A stretch of DNA of 64,000 bases, taken from Celeribacter naphthalenivorans (GTDB lineage: Bacteria; Pseudomonadota; Alphaproteobacteria; Rhodobacterales; Rhodobacteraceae). A program made the position numbers and the translations under genes. Below are positions 25,743 through 34,536 of this stretch, one piece after another. The notes under the pieces were generated by a model. It did no database searches. It saw only the letters and a list, made by a program, of their open reading frames with translations, and was not told where the DNA came from. Within the stretch, counting starts at the first letter, position 1, and the number at the start of each line of letters is the position of its first letter. The DNA is taken from the NCBI RefSeq assembly GCF_020524585.1, contig NZ_JAIVLK010000002.1:124001-188000 (forward strand). Reading direction: 5' to 3'.

Positions 25743-26911
25743 GCAACGCCGATCTGATCACAACGAGCCATATCGACGGCAGCTATCGCAGGCAGACCGT
25801 GAAACGCGCGCGCTTGGTGATCCAGACGGTCGTGCTGTCATTGGTCATCGCAATCGGCTGGGCCGCGCTGGCCCAGATCAACGAGATCACCCGCGGCGAC
25901 GGGCGCGTCGTGCCGCTGCGTCGTTTGCAATCCATCCAAAGTTTGGAGGGTGGCATCCTTGCGGAACTGCATGTGAGCGAGGGGGACATCGTTCAGGAAG
26001 GCCAGCTGATCGCCCGTCTCGACCCCACGCGGTCGCAAACGGCCTTCAACGCCACGCAGGCCGAGATCACCGCATTGGCGGCAGAGGTTCAACGTCTCGA
26101 GGCGGAGGTTCTGGAGCAGCCGCATCTGGAGTTTGGGCCAACGCCCAACGAGGCGGAAGCGACGGAATTGCGCCTCTTCGAAGCCCGCCGGACCAAGCTT
26201 GAAGCCTCACTGGCTTCGCTTGAAGAGGAACGTGGCACGATCGAGAGCCAGATCGAAATCACCAGCCCGCTGGCCGCGGGCGGGGCCGTCAGCCAGATCG
26301 ATCTTTTGCAGTTGCGTCAGCAAAAGGCGGAGCTTGACGGCAAGATCAACGAAGTGCGCAACGCCTATGTGCAGGACGCCTACAAGGATCTCGCGGCACG
26401 GCGCGCCAAACTGACGACCTTGCAGCAGGACCTGATCCAGAAGCAGGACGAATTCCAACGCACGGAAATCCGCTCGCCCGTGGCCGGACGTGTCAACAAC
26501 ATCGAAATCACCACACTGGGCGGCGTGGTGCAGCCCGGTGAGCCGATCATGGAGATCACGCCGACGGACGATCAGCTTTTGATCGAGACCAAGGTCAAGC
26601 CGCAAGACGTTGCCTTTGTCGCGCCGGGCATGCCCGCGAGCGTCAAGATCACGGCCTATGATTTTGCGACCTATGGCGATCTCGCCGGGGTGGTCACGCA
26701 GATTTCCGAGGACACGGTCGAAGAGGACACGCCGCAGGGTCCGCAAGATTTCTACCGCGTGATGGTGCGCACGGAGACCAGCTATCTCGAACGCTTTGGG
26801 GAGCAGTTCGCGATCCGGCCCGGCATGGTCGCGCAGGTCGATATCGAAAGCGGAGAGCGGTCGGTTCTGAGCTATCTGACCCGTCCGCTGATGCGCGCAA
26901 GATTGCGTTGA
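25739..26911 (+). CDS. HlyD-family periplasmic adaptor subunit
   Basis: This 390-residue membrane fusion protein has one membrane segment near residues 27-45 (VVLSLVIAIGWAALAQI), a lipoyl-like half (LQSIQSLEGGILAELHVSEG), a long coiled-coil hairpin (about 95-225), the returning lipoyl half (IRSPVAGRVNNIEITTLGG) and a C-terminal beta barrel. It links the ABC pump to TolC. The ATGA overlap with the pump gene indicates coupled translation. It is most like the LapC/HlyD type. Confidence 0.9.
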   Translation: MSNADLITTSHIDGSYRRQTVKRARLVIQTVVLSLVIAIGWAALAQINEITRGDGRVVPLRRLQSIQSLEGGILAELHVSEGDIVQEGQLIARLDPTRSQTAFNATQAEITALAAEVQRLEAEVLEQPHLEFGPTPNEAEATELRLFEARRTKLEASLASLEEERGTIESQIEITSPLAAGGAVSQIDLLQLRQQKAELDGKINEVRNAYVQDAYKDLAARRAKLTTLQQDLIQKQDEFQRTEIRSPVAGRVNNIEITTLGGVVQPGEPIMEITPTDDQLLIETKVKPQDVAFVAPGMPASVKITAYDFATYGDLAGVVTQISEDTVEEDTPQGPQDFYRVMVRTETSYLERFGEQFAIRPGMVAQVDIESGERSVLSYLTRPLMRARLR

Positions 26912-26987
26912 GCGTTTTGGATGTGGGGGCATCAGAAACGCAGACGCAGAGCTGAAACAATTGAAGAGATGTAAGAGAAAGACACCT

Positions 26988-28316
26988 ATGCTGCCGCCAC
27001 TCTTTGCTCCTGCCGTGCGACGCACGGCGGTTCTTTTTCCTGCTTTGGCACTGATTGCGACAGTGGGTACTGCGCAATCTGTTGGGACCCAATCGGTGCA
27101 AAGCTTTGCCCGCGTCGAAGTGCGCGGGGCGCAGTTCATCCCGGAACAGGACATTCAGATGACCTGCGGGGCGGTGCCGAATGTGCCCTATCTCTCGCTG
27201 GAACTGCGCGCCATCGAGGATTGTCTCATGTCCACGGGCGTGTTCGAGAGTGTTGTGCTTTATCCCGAGGGGGAGACGCTTGTCATCGAGGTGCAGGAGT
27301 TGAACACCCAGCCGGGGCGGATCGAGGGCAGCCTGAGTTACGCGTCGCAAGACGGGGTGATCGGTGGGCTGTTTTTTGAACGCTACAACCTTTTGCCCGA
27401 CACCTACGGCTCGGTGCGGCTGGAATATAATTCCGAAGTCAAACGGGCCATCGCGCGTCTCTATCATGTCGATGTCATCGGCGACGACATTGATTTGGGC
27501 TTTCGCACGGGGTGGGAGGAGATCTCCTACGACGACCGCTCTTTCTCGCGCGAGGCGGCTCAGATCGAAGCCTATCTGGCCTGGACACTCACGACGAGGA
27601 CGCGTCTGGAGGCGGGTCTGGGATACCGTGATTACCGGCTTTTCGATGTGGCGCCAGACGCCAGTGCGCTTTTGCTGGCGGAAGAGACCGACAGCATCGC
27701 GGCGCCCTATGTGCGACTGGGCCTCAATCACAGCTCTTTTGAGGATGGCGAACGTGGCTGGGGCACCTGGGAATACAATCTCGGCATGGACCAGTATTTC
27801 TGGAACCTCGGCACGGATGACGAATTGTCCGATTTCCGCTTTGAAACCCGCTCCTATGTGCCGCTTGGGGCACAGTCTCGCATGTTGATCTCTCTCGAGG
27901 CGGGCACGGTTTCGGGGCAACAGGGCAATGCCACACGGGTTCTGGACCGCTTTGCGCCCGGCGCCGACATGTTTCGCGGCTTTGCGCCGCGCGGCGTTGG
28001 GCCGCGTGACAACGGTGAAGGGCTTGGTGGCAACAAGTTTGCGGTGTCTTCCGTCGAGTTCCAGCACAATTTCGAAGCCCTCGTCGAGGCGCCCGTGGTG
28101 GGAGGCGTGTTCTGGCAAACGGGCGCGGCTTGGGGCTTGGACGATACGCAGGGTGGGGCGATCGACGACGATTACCACCAGCGCAGTTCCGTGGGGCTGT
28201 CGTTGTCCTTTGAGGTGGGAACAAGCCCCATTTCTCTCTACATCGCAAAGCCGATCGAGAAAGAGGACGGCGATGAAGAGCAGGTTTTTGGTCTGAGCTT
28301 AAGCACACGTTTTTAG
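26988..28316 (+). CDS. small Omp85/BamA-like outer membrane protein in the type I secretion operon
   Basis: The 442-residue protein has a hydrophobic signal sequence ending near TVGTAQS, one POTRA-like domain (VEVRGAQFIPEQDI through LVIEVQEL), and a C-terminal beta barrel of alternating residues that ends in phenylalanine (VFGLSLSTRF), the usual outer-membrane signal. RGFAPRGVGPRDNGEGLGG resembles the region before the last strands in BamA, TamA and FhaC. The ATG at 26988 follows AAGAGAAAGA; the frame also opens at a TTG at 26961. Its place after TolC, ABC and HlyD is unusual. It may help the exported protein cross or anchor in the outer membrane; this is inference. Confidence 0.75.
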   Translation: MLPPLFAPAVRRTAVLFPALALIATVGTAQSVGTQSVQSFARVEVRGAQFIPEQDIQMTCGAVPNVPYLSLELRAIEDCLMSTGVFESVVLYPEGETLVIEVQELNTQPGRIEGSLSYASQDGVIGGLFFERYNLLPDTYGSVRLEYNSEVKRAIARLYHVDVIGDDIDLGFRTGWEEISYDDRSFSREAAQIEAYLAWTLTTRTRLEAGLGYRDYRLFDVAPDASALLLAEETDSIAAPYVRLGLNHSSFEDGERGWGTWEYNLGMDQYFWNLGTDDELSDFRFETRSYVPLGAQSRMLISLEAGTVSGQQGNATRVLDRFAPGADMFRGFAPRGVGPRDNGEGLGGNKFAVSSVEFQHNFEALVEAPVVGGVFWQTGAAWGLDDTQGGAIDDDYHQRSSVGLSLSFEVGTSPISLYIAKPIEKEDGDEEQVFGLSLSTRF

Positions 28317-28362
28317 GCGTTTTTGACATCGGTTCGTCGGTGTCATGTCTGGAAATTTGATG

Positions 28363-28397
28363 GGCGTTGGCATCTCGCGGAGCCAACGCCTGTTTTC
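28363..28397 (+). terminator. intrinsic terminator of the export operon
   Basis: A perfect 9-bp stem (28363-28371 with 28382-28390) closes a 10-base loop and is followed by TGTTTT. It marks the end of the TolC-ABC-HlyD-Omp85 unit. Confidence 0.8.
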
Positions 28398-28427
28398 TAT
28401 GCAATTCCTCGAGATTGATTTTGTACT

Positions 28428-28460
28428 ACATACTAAAGATTATTTTTTAAAAATAAGTAT
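28428..28460. promoter_or_regulatory. ACATACTAAAG element in an A/T-rich promoter region
   Basis: ACATACTAAAGAT begins at 28428 and an AGTAT half-site ends at 28460, giving widely spaced ATACT/AGTAT arms around an A/T core. The element matches ACATACTTTTG at 32409 and ACATACTTAAG at 34458. Confidence 0.4.
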
Positions 28461-28581
28461 AGGTATAAATATCCATTCGTGCTATCTCATGTCTCAAGAC
28501 GGCGCAAGGACCTCAGGGTTTAGGGGGCGGCGCGATTCGAGATTTCGGGAGTTGGTCCCGGTTAGAGTGTTTGGTGATTTC

Positions 28582-28812
28582 ATGCTTTTCAAACGACAAC
28601 AGGCAAGCGGCAATAAGCGGAGCAGTCTGGAAGATCGTCTTTTTGCAAAAATGGACCGGAAAACGGCGCAGCAAAAAGGGGCGAATGGAGATTTGGTGCA
28701 AGTGCTTCGGGTGAACCGCCATCTGTCGGTTTGGTCGGAGCTTACGGAAGATGCTGCACCATCACGAAAGCACGCAATGCGTCGGCCGGTGCGGTTGGCA
28801 TACTTGGAGTAA
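28582..28812 (+). CDS. possible small basic protein, unknown
   Basis: A 76-residue frame starting MLFKRQQASGNKRSSLEDRL and ending RPVRLAYLE. It is Lys/Arg-rich at the start and has no recognised domain. It lies downstream of the terminator and of the A/T-rich promoter, and 45 bp before a receiver-like gene on the same strand. The ribosome site is weak. It may be real or only leader sequence. Confidence 0.3.
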   Translation: MLFKRQQASGNKRSSLEDRLFAKMDRKTAQQKGANGDLVQVLRVNRHLSVWSELTEDAAPSRKHAMRRPVRLAYLE

Positions 28813-28857
28813 ATATAAGACGCCGAAAGTGCGTCTGGGGATGACGGGGGCTCACGC

Positions 28858-29286
28858 ATGCTACAGCAAACTTTAAAACCGGAAAATGCCGTCGCAGTTT
28901 CAGCCGGGTCTGCGCATTTGGTGATCAATGTGATTGCCTTCACCGATTGGGACGCAATCCCCATGGATATGTCTCAAATCAGGCAAGGATTTCAGATGTC
29001 CTTGCTCCACAGCGACAATGCGCACAATGCGCTGAGCCATCTACATGGTGGCGTCTGGAAACCAGATGTTCTTGTCGTGGATGAGGATTTTTTTGGTGCG
29101 CCGGAGGCCGCAGCAGATGCCTGCTTGCAAATCCGACGCACCTATCCCGATATTCGCATTGTCGCGCTTGAAAGCGAGATGTGGGAAGGGGAGTCCGTTC
29201 TGTCTTCTCTCGGAATCTGTCACGCCATTTTGCCCGCGAAAGCCTGCGGGCAAACGGTTCTGCGATCCTTGCGTCAGCTACATTAA
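28858..29286 (+). CDS. receiver-like protein with incomplete phosphorylation site
   Basis: The 142-residue protein reads like a lone response-regulator receiver domain: an aspartate at the right place in PDVLVVDEDFFG, alternating strands and helices, IRIVAL for the fourth strand, and a lysine in AILPAKACG. The N-terminal acidic pair normally needed for magnesium is not clear (only HSDNAHNAL is near). There is no output domain. It lies between the export operon and the two-component genes and may act as a sink or adaptor in that pathway; this is inference. The ATG follows GGGGGCTCACGC, a weak ribosome site. Confidence 0.55.
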   Translation: MLQQTLKPENAVAVSAGSAHLVINVIAFTDWDAIPMDMSQIRQGFQMSLLHSDNAHNALSHLHGGVWKPDVLVVDEDFFGAPEAAADACLQIRRTYPDIRIVALESEMWEGESVLSSLGICHAILPAKACGQTVLRSLRQLH

Positions 29287-29329
29287 CGCGTTCTCTTTTT
29301 ATCTGAGGCAGGGAATAAAGAGAAACGCG
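29287..29329. terminator. hairpin between convergent genes
   Basis: A nearly perfect stem (29287-29302 with 29315-29329, one unpaired base) with a T-rich 5' arm and A-rich 3' arm sits between the receiver-like gene and the NarL-type regulator, and can end transcription from both sides. Confidence 0.6.
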
Positions 29330-29366
29330 GTGCAAGGGAGAGCGGTGCGGGCGTTTCGCAACAGGC

Positions 29367-30002
29367 TCAGATGTAGTTCCTGTCCTGCGCCACGATGACC
29401 GCTTGTGTCCGGTTGTTCGCGCCGAGTTTCGTGCAGATTGATTTCACATGCATCTTGACGGTGGCTTCAGCGAGGCTCAGACCCTGCGCGATTTCGCGGT
29501 TCGATTGCCCCTCTGCCAAATGCTCAAGCACTTGCATTTCTCTTTCCGAAAGCGGTGATTTCGTCGTGCCGCGTGATTTAAGGCGTTGCAGGTCAAGCAA
29601 CTCGACCGGCACATATCGTCCGCCCGCCGCCATAAAGCGGATTTCGTTGGCCAAATCTTTCAAAGACGCGGTCTTGAGGATGACGCCAGAGCTACCCATG
29701 GCGAGAATCTCGGTGACAACCTGAGCTGTCGGATCGCTGGTCAAAAGCCCGGTCGGTTTGCCTTGGTTTTTCTCAAGCGCTTTCCCCAGCCCCTCGACAC
29801 CGTTCATGCCCGGCATGTTCAAGTCGACCAAAACCAAATCATAAGGGCCATCGCGGTCGAGAATGTCGATGGCTACATTCAGATCGGGAGCCGTTGTTAC
29901 CTCGAATTCTGGGAGGTTGGAAAGAAAATGATCGAACATTTCCAAAACCATCGCGTGGTCGTCTGCAATCAGAATTCTCGTCTTAGAGGCGGTCGCCGTC
30001 AT
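29367..30002 (-). CDS. NarL/FixJ-family response regulator
   Basis: The 211-residue protein has a receiver (ILIADDHAMVLEMFD, phosphoacceptor in LVLVDLNMPGM, Lys in VILKTAS) and a LuxR-type helix-turn-helix (LSEREMQVLEHLAEGQSNREIA then ATVKMHVKSICTKLGANNRTQA). The ATG at 30002 follows AAGGAAAGCAG; the frame extends 15 codons further without support. It lies next to the hybrid kinase on the same strand and between the export operon and the repeat-protein genes, so it probably controls the island, perhaps through the TAC-N4-GTA elements. Confidence 0.88.
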   Translation of the reverse strand: MTATASKTRILIADDHAMVLEMFDHFLSNLPEFEVTTAPDLNVAIDILDRDGPYDLVLVDLNMPGMNGVEGLGKALEKNQGKPTGLLTSDPTAQVVTEILAMGSSGVILKTASLKDLANEIRFMAAGGRYVPVELLDLQRLKSRGTTKSPLSEREMQVLEHLAEGQSNREIAQGLSLAEATVKMHVKSICTKLGANNRTQAVIVAQDRNYI

Positions 30003-30198
30003 CTGCTTTCCTTCTTTTCCAAGCCTGTGCGGCCCAGTTGGTCTCACTGGTGAACTTCAATACGCAATGAAGCTCTATAGAGATCACTAAAATATTTTCA
30101 CCACTCTTTAACTGAGCAAATGCTCATTATGTTCCGGAATTCTGCACGAAATCCACATTTTGCAATCTATGGTTGTATTTGAGGTGGGGCAATATAGC

Positions 30199-32253
30199 TT
30201 ATGGTAGTTCAAAAATCGCTTTTTGAGTGCGCGCGAGGTCTTTTTCCAATTGTTTCTGACAGTCCTCTAAGGGGGCGCCAGCATCAAAAGCCTTTTCCAT
30301 ACACCGCAAGCAGGCTTCCAATGCGCCAAGTCCCGTGAGGCTACAGGCCCCTGTCGCCGCATGCAGCATGCGACCCGTATCGGGGCTAATGCCGTCTTTT
30401 TGCAGCTTGGACAACACTTGGCCCGCCTCGGCATGTGCGCGGGTCATGAAAGAGGTTGCGCCCTGATGGCCAAGTTGTGTCAGCAGTTCGTGCACAATCT
30501 CGTCTTTGAGCGGCGGAACCTCTGTCGCTTCCGGCTCAACGGCCTTGACCTCGTCCTGTGAGGCCGGCGGCGACAGCCTTTGCGACGTCCCTCTGGCGTC
30601 CTCCAAGACCGCGTGTAACGCCGCGCGCAACTGTGCCGGTCGAATGGGTTTCTCAAGCACCTTCGCAATACCGGCGGCGTCACAGGCCGAGAGCACGGCA
30701 TCCGCCACATGCGCCGTCAGAGCCACGATGGGGCCGTGCCAGTTGATGTCTTTTTGTTTGCGCACGCGTTGCGCGAATTCGACGCCGGACATGTAAGGGA
30801 GGGTCATGTCGGTCAGGATCAGATCGAGTTTGTCGGTAATGTCCGATTTCGTGAGCAAGGAAAGCGCTTCAAGGCCTGTTCCAGCCGGCCAGACATGGGC
30901 GCCTGCGGCGCGCAGGACATGGCAAATCCAGTCCCGGCTTGCGGGGCTGTCCTCGACCAGAATGATGGAGAACCCTTGCAAAGAGTTTTCTTCGGGCAGC
31001 GACTTGTTTGGCGTTTCGGAAAACAGGCCCGTCTGCTCTCCTTTTTCTAAAACCAGTGTCACCTCCATCACCGTGCCAATGACCGCGGCGTCCGTGTCGG
31101 TTGCCGTCTCACAGTCGCCTGTATAGCGATCGGAGAATTCAAGCGTGCCGCCGAGTTGTCGCAAGGCATGGGCGAGGACATTCAATCCCGCCGACGGGCG
31201 CTCGGATTGGGCGGTGGTGCTGTCTCGCGAGGATTCGATCTGCTTCGCGTCGGCCTGACCGAGCGCTTTCAAAAGGCGCGCTTTTTGATCCGGGGGCAGG
31301 CCGCCCCCCATGTCTTTGACCGTCAGAGTAAGTTTGAGCGAGGGCTCATCGGTTTCCGTTGTGGCGATGGGACGACAAGAGAGCCCGATTTCGACATCCT
31401 GCCCGCCGTATTTGGCAGAGTTGTCGATAATATTTTGAAAGAGTGCCCGCACAAAACGCACCGGCCCATGCACCCACACATCTTCATGTGGATCGAGCCA
31501 AAGTTTGAGATTCACATGACGGGCGCGCGCGATCGGAGAGATCATCATCATGAGGCTGCGCAATTCCTCGGTGATGTTGAATGTCTCGTCCGGACGCAGG
31601 CCGCTGACGCTTTGCTCACCGCGAATGACACCAAGCACGTTGCTGATATGCTCCAGCGCCAACTCGGAGGTTTTCTTGAGCTGATTGCGGGCCTGTTGGT
31701 TTTGGGCCATGTCGTTAGTGGCGGCGGTGTCCAGAACATTCTCCGCCGTTGCCAGGAGAGACTGGATCGGCGTACGCAGGTCATGCGCGACGCGCATGAG
31801 CGTGGCGGCACGTGAGCGGTTGCGCAGCCAAGCGGCCTCGTGATCATTTTCTGAAAGTCGCAAAAGAAAGCCGTCGCCCGCCCCAAGAGAGAGATGGACG
31901 ACTTCGCCCTCCAGCTCGGTTGCGCCAAGCGTGAGTGAGGTGGCGACACTGGTGGCGCGATTCGCCTGTTTGCACAGGGCTTTCCAGTCGAGTTTGTCTT
32001 GCAGATCCCCCTGATCAAGCTGCAGACGCTGTGCGGGAGCGTTGGCCAGAAGGATGCTTCCGGTCTCGGTGGCAAGTAAGGAAGGGCGCCGGTCCGTCGC
32101 GATGAGACGCGCAATGGTTTGAATGATCGGTCGCATCGCTGCGTTGTTCTGAGCGGGCGATGCATAGGGGTCAGACGTCATGTTTAACCATACCTGTGTT
32201 TCAGTCCTCGACGGAGTTTCCGTGCTGTCTGCGTCAGTTCTTTGCTTGGCCAT
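30199..32253 (-). CDS. hybrid histidine kinase with receiver and Hpt-like domain
   Basis: The order is a short PAS-like N-terminus, histidine box RVAHDLRTPIQSLLATAE, HATPase (NIIDNSAKYGG, DMGGGLPPDQ), receiver (ILVEDSPASRDW, LILTDMTLPYMSG, EKPIRPAQL) and a C-terminal Hpt-like helical bundle with LHAATGACSLTG. No membrane segment is seen, so the kinase is probably cytoplasmic and senses an internal signal or a partner. The likely output is the NarL-type regulator 196 bp downstream. The start is uncertain: ATG codons at 32253 and 32181 both lack good ribosome sites; 32253 is used here. Confidence 0.82.
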   Translation of the reverse strand: MAKQRTDADSTETPSRTETQVWLNMTSDPYASPAQNNAAMRPIIQTIARLIATDRRPSLLATETGSILLANAPAQRLQLDQGDLQDKLDWKALCKQANRATSVATSLTLGATELEGEVVHLSLGAGDGFLLRLSENDHEAAWLRNRSRAATLMRVAHDLRTPIQSLLATAENVLDTAATNDMAQNQQARNQLKKTSELALEHISNVLGVIRGEQSVSGLRPDETFNITEELRSLMMMISPIARARHVNLKLWLDPHEDVWVHGPVRFVRALFQNIIDNSAKYGGQDVEIGLSCRPIATTETDEPSLKLTLTVKDMGGGLPPDQKARLLKALGQADAKQIESSRDSTTAQSERPSAGLNVLAHALRQLGGTLEFSDRYTGDCETATDTDAAVIGTVMEVTLVLEKGEQTGLFSETPNKSLPEENSLQGFSIILVEDSPASRDWICHVLRAAGAHVWPAGTGLEALSLLTKSDITDKLDLILTDMTLPYMSGVEFAQRVRKQKDINWHGPIVALTAHVADAVLSACDAAGIAKVLEKPIRPAQLRAALHAVLEDARGTSQRLSPPASQDEVKAVEPEATEVPPLKDEIVHELLTQLGHQGATSFMTRAHAEAGQVLSKLQKDGISPDTGRMLHAATGACSLTGLGALEACLRCMEKAFDAGAPLEDCQKQLEKDLARTQKAIFELP

Positions 32254-32408
32254 GTTCAACTTAGCCGTGTGCAATCTGTCACGCGCTGAGTGTCGCTGAG
32301 TGATTGGCGCAAAGGAAGGGGAGATGCAACTTTTCGGCAATGTTTCTCGCTGCGTATTGTTCTAACTCTGATCAATTTGATGCTCTAAATATTATTATTG
32401 ATGTAACT

Positions 32409-32419
32409 ACATACTTTTG
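32409..32419. promoter_or_regulatory. ACATACTTTTG element upstream of repeat protein 2
   Basis: The 11-mer lies 71 bp before the start of repeat protein 2 in an A/T-rich stretch, between divergent genes (hybrid kinase and repeat protein). A TTACGTAA palindrome follows at 32444-32451. Confidence 0.4.
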
Positions 32420-32490
32420 ATAACTAAGGGGAGGGGTTATTGCTTACGTAACGATTCTGGCCGCAGGGGCCACATGAAAGGACTAGGGAA

Positions 32491-34284
32491 ATGGCGATGA
32501 GTGGATTTGTTGTTGGCGACGCAGTGGATGTTCAGATTCATCTGAATAAGGACAGCGTGAGCCGTTTTGTGAAATCCGGAAACGACCTTGTTATTGAACA
32601 GGTCAATGGTGACACGCTCACCCTCAGCAATTTTTATATCGAAACCGCCAGTGGCGAGGCGCATCGCCTGCTCTATGCAGATGGCACGTTCAGCGGTGTC
32701 GAAGGCGTCTGGGACGATGAAGACGCGGTCGCAGGGCTTGGTCAGGGGTTCTCCTTGGATGAAGCCGGCGCTGGTCTGGCCGCCTTGGCGGGGCTTGGTG
32801 CCGCAGTGCTTTTGGATGACGACGACGACAATTCAGACGATGATGACGATGATACGGTCGACCCGGATCCCGAGCCCGAGCCCGAGCCGGAGCCCGAGCC
32901 GGACCAATCGACGGGCATTCTCGACTCTGTTGTGGATGACGACGGTCTTCTGGGGTCTTTGACCGGCAACGAAGGTGGCCTTGGCGCGATCACAGGATCC
33001 GAAGGCCTGCTGGGCAGCCTGATCGGCAATGACGGCCTTTTGGGTGCCGTGACCGGCGAAGAAGGTCTCTTGGGTGGTCTGCTGGGCGCAGGTCTGCTCG
33101 GTGACGGCCCGAGCTCCGATGATCCTTTGTCCAGCGTGACCGATGCGCTGTTGGGCGAGGGCTCGCTTGTCGGTGGCTTGCTCGGCAGCACCGGTCTCAC
33201 CGCCGGTTTGCTGGACGCTGACGGTCTTGTCGGTAGCCTTCTGACCGAAGACGGTCTCGTGGGCGGATTGCTGGGCGATGAGGGGCTCGTCGGTGGGCTT
33301 TTGGCGGAGGACGGTCTCGTGGGCGGTCTTCTCGGCGGCGATAGCCTTGTCGGTGGCCTGCTTGGCAACGAAGGTCTGGTGGGCGGTCTCACGGATGGTC
33401 TTCTCGGCGGCGAAGGCGGCTTGCTCGACGGTCTTCCGCTGGTCGGTGGTTTGACCGATGGGTTGCTGGGCGGCGAAGGCGGCCTGTTGGACGGCCTTCC
33501 GATTGTGGGCGGTCTCACGGATGGTCTTCTCGGCGGCGAAGATGGGCTGCTTGGCGGCCTGACCGGCGACGACGGACTTCTGGGCGGCTTGCTCGGCGGG
33601 GAAGGGGGACTTCTGGATGGTCTCCCGCTCGTGGGTGATCTGACCGACGGACTTCTCGGCGGCGAAGATGGACTCCTCGGCGGTTTGACCGGCGACGACG
33701 GTCTGCTTGGCGGCCTGCTCGGCGGCGAGGGCGGTCTTCTCGACGGGCTTCCGCTGGTTGGTGATCTGACCGATGGTCTCTTGGGCGGCGAAGATGGCCT
33801 GCTGGGCGGCTTGACGGATGGTGTCCTAGGCGGTGAGGGTGCCGGGCTTCTGGATCCTGTGCTGGCTGATGGGGGGCTGCTGGGCGATGTGACTGGCAAT
33901 AGCGGGCTGCTCGGTGATGTGACTGGCAACGATGGCCTGCTTGGCGGCGTCGTTGGGGATGAGGGGCTCGTGACAGAACTGACGGGTCTGACCTTGCTGA
34001 CCGATGGGGGCGAGGCCTCTGACGGTCTGCTCGGTGGCCTGACCGATGGCTTGCTGGACGGCATCATCGGCGAAGACGGTCTTCTGGGCGGTCTGACCGG
34101 TGGTCTGCTCGGTGGTGAGGATGGCCTGCTTGATGGGGTGATCGGCGACGAAGGTCTGGTCGGCGGTCTGCTCAGCGACGGTGGTCTCGTTGGCGGGCTT
34201 ACGGACGGTTTGCTCGGTGGAGAGGATGGTCTTCTGGGCGATTTGACCGGTGGTCTGCTCGGTGGTGACGATTCTCTGATCTGA
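32491..34284 (+). CDS. acidic repeat protein 2 with BapA-prefix-like N-terminus
   Basis: The 597-residue protein begins with a domain like the prefix of BapA-type biofilm adhesins (SRFVKSGNDLVIEQVNGDTLTLSNFY), then a short hydrophobic stretch (AGLAALAGLGAAVLL), an acidic linker with Asp runs and a Pro-Glu repeat, and about 450 residues of LLG-rich repeats. The clearest unit is 42 residues (GGEGGLLDGLPLVGDLTDGL followed by [22 protein letters not shown]). No RTX nonapeptide is seen. It is probably secreted by the nearby type I system and acts at the cell surface. AAGGA precedes the ATG. Ends in GGDDSLI. Confidence 0.8.
   Translation: MAMSGFVVGDAVDVQIHLNKDSVSRFVKSGNDLVIEQVNGDTLTLSNFYIETASGEAHRLLYADGTFSGVEGVWDDEDAVAGLGQGFSLDEAGAGLAALAGLGAAVLLDDDDDNSDDDDDDTVDPDPEPEPEPEPEPDQSTGILDSVVDDDGLLGSLTGNEGGLGAITGSEGLLGSLIGNDGLLGAVTGEEGLLGGLLGAGLLGDGPSSDDPLSSVTDALLGEGSLVGGLLGSTGLTAGLLDADGLVGSLLTEDGLVGGLLGDEGLVGGLLAEDGLVGGLLGGDSLVGGLLGNEGLVGGLTDGLLGGEGGLLDGLPLVGGLTDGLLGGEGGLLDGLPIVGGLTDGLLGGEDGLLGGLTGDDGLLGGLLGGEGGLLDGLPLVGDLTDGLLGGEDGLLGGLTGDDGLLGGLLGGEGGLLDGLPLVGDLTDGLLGGEDGLLGGLTDGVLGGEGAGLLDPVLADGGLLGDVTGNSGLLGDVTGNDGLLGGVVGDEGLVTELTGLTLLTDGGEASDGLLGGLTDGLLDGIIGEDGLLGGLTGGLLGGEDGLLDGVIGDEGLVGGLLSDGGLVGGLTDGLLGGEDGLLGDLTGGLLGGDDSLI
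33406..33832 (+). repeat. 42-residue (126-bp) tandem repeats inside repeat protein 2
   Basis: Successive copies encode identical or nearly identical residues while third codon positions differ throughout (for example LLDGLPLV is encoded differently in each copy). This is a coding repeat and not a CRISPR array or satellite. Confidence 0.75.
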
Positions 34285-34304
34285 TCGATCTCGGAAACGC
34301 GATG

Positions 34305-34335
34305 AAGCGCCCTGCCTTTGGCGGGGCGTTTTTCT
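34305..34335 (+). terminator. intrinsic terminator after repeat protein 2
   Basis: A 12-bp stem (34305-34316 with 34320-34331, with G-T pairs) with a 3-base loop ends in a T-run. It lies 20 bp after the stop codon. Confidence 0.82.
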
Positions 34336-34437
34336 GTTTTGATGGCCCTTTGTGAGCACGAGGCCGGGGGGAAATGCGCCTGAGTTGTGCGTGTCGTCGG
34401 ATTTTCTCCGAATATGATGCGAGAAAACTTGACTAGG

Positions 34438-34470
34438 CATACTAAAATATCTCAGATACATACTTAAGTC
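34438..34470. promoter_or_regulatory. two CATACT elements upstream of repeat protein 3
   Basis: CATACTAAAAT at 34438 and ACATACTTAAGTC at 34458 are spaced 21 bp apart (two helical turns), about 75-100 bp before the repeat protein 3 start. A GTATGAACTTACGTATG segment follows at 34475-34491. Confidence 0.45.
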
Positions 34471-34536
34471 TTTCGTATGAACTTACGTATGTGTTCGTTA
34501 CTGTGCGAAGGGTGTAATTGGGTATTGGAGTGAAAC

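Noticed and set aside
28345-28812. 155-residue frame starting within the terminator of the export operon
   Set aside because: Its first part overlaps the perfect terminator hairpin at 28363 and the A/T promoter region; only the shorter frame from 28582 remains possible.
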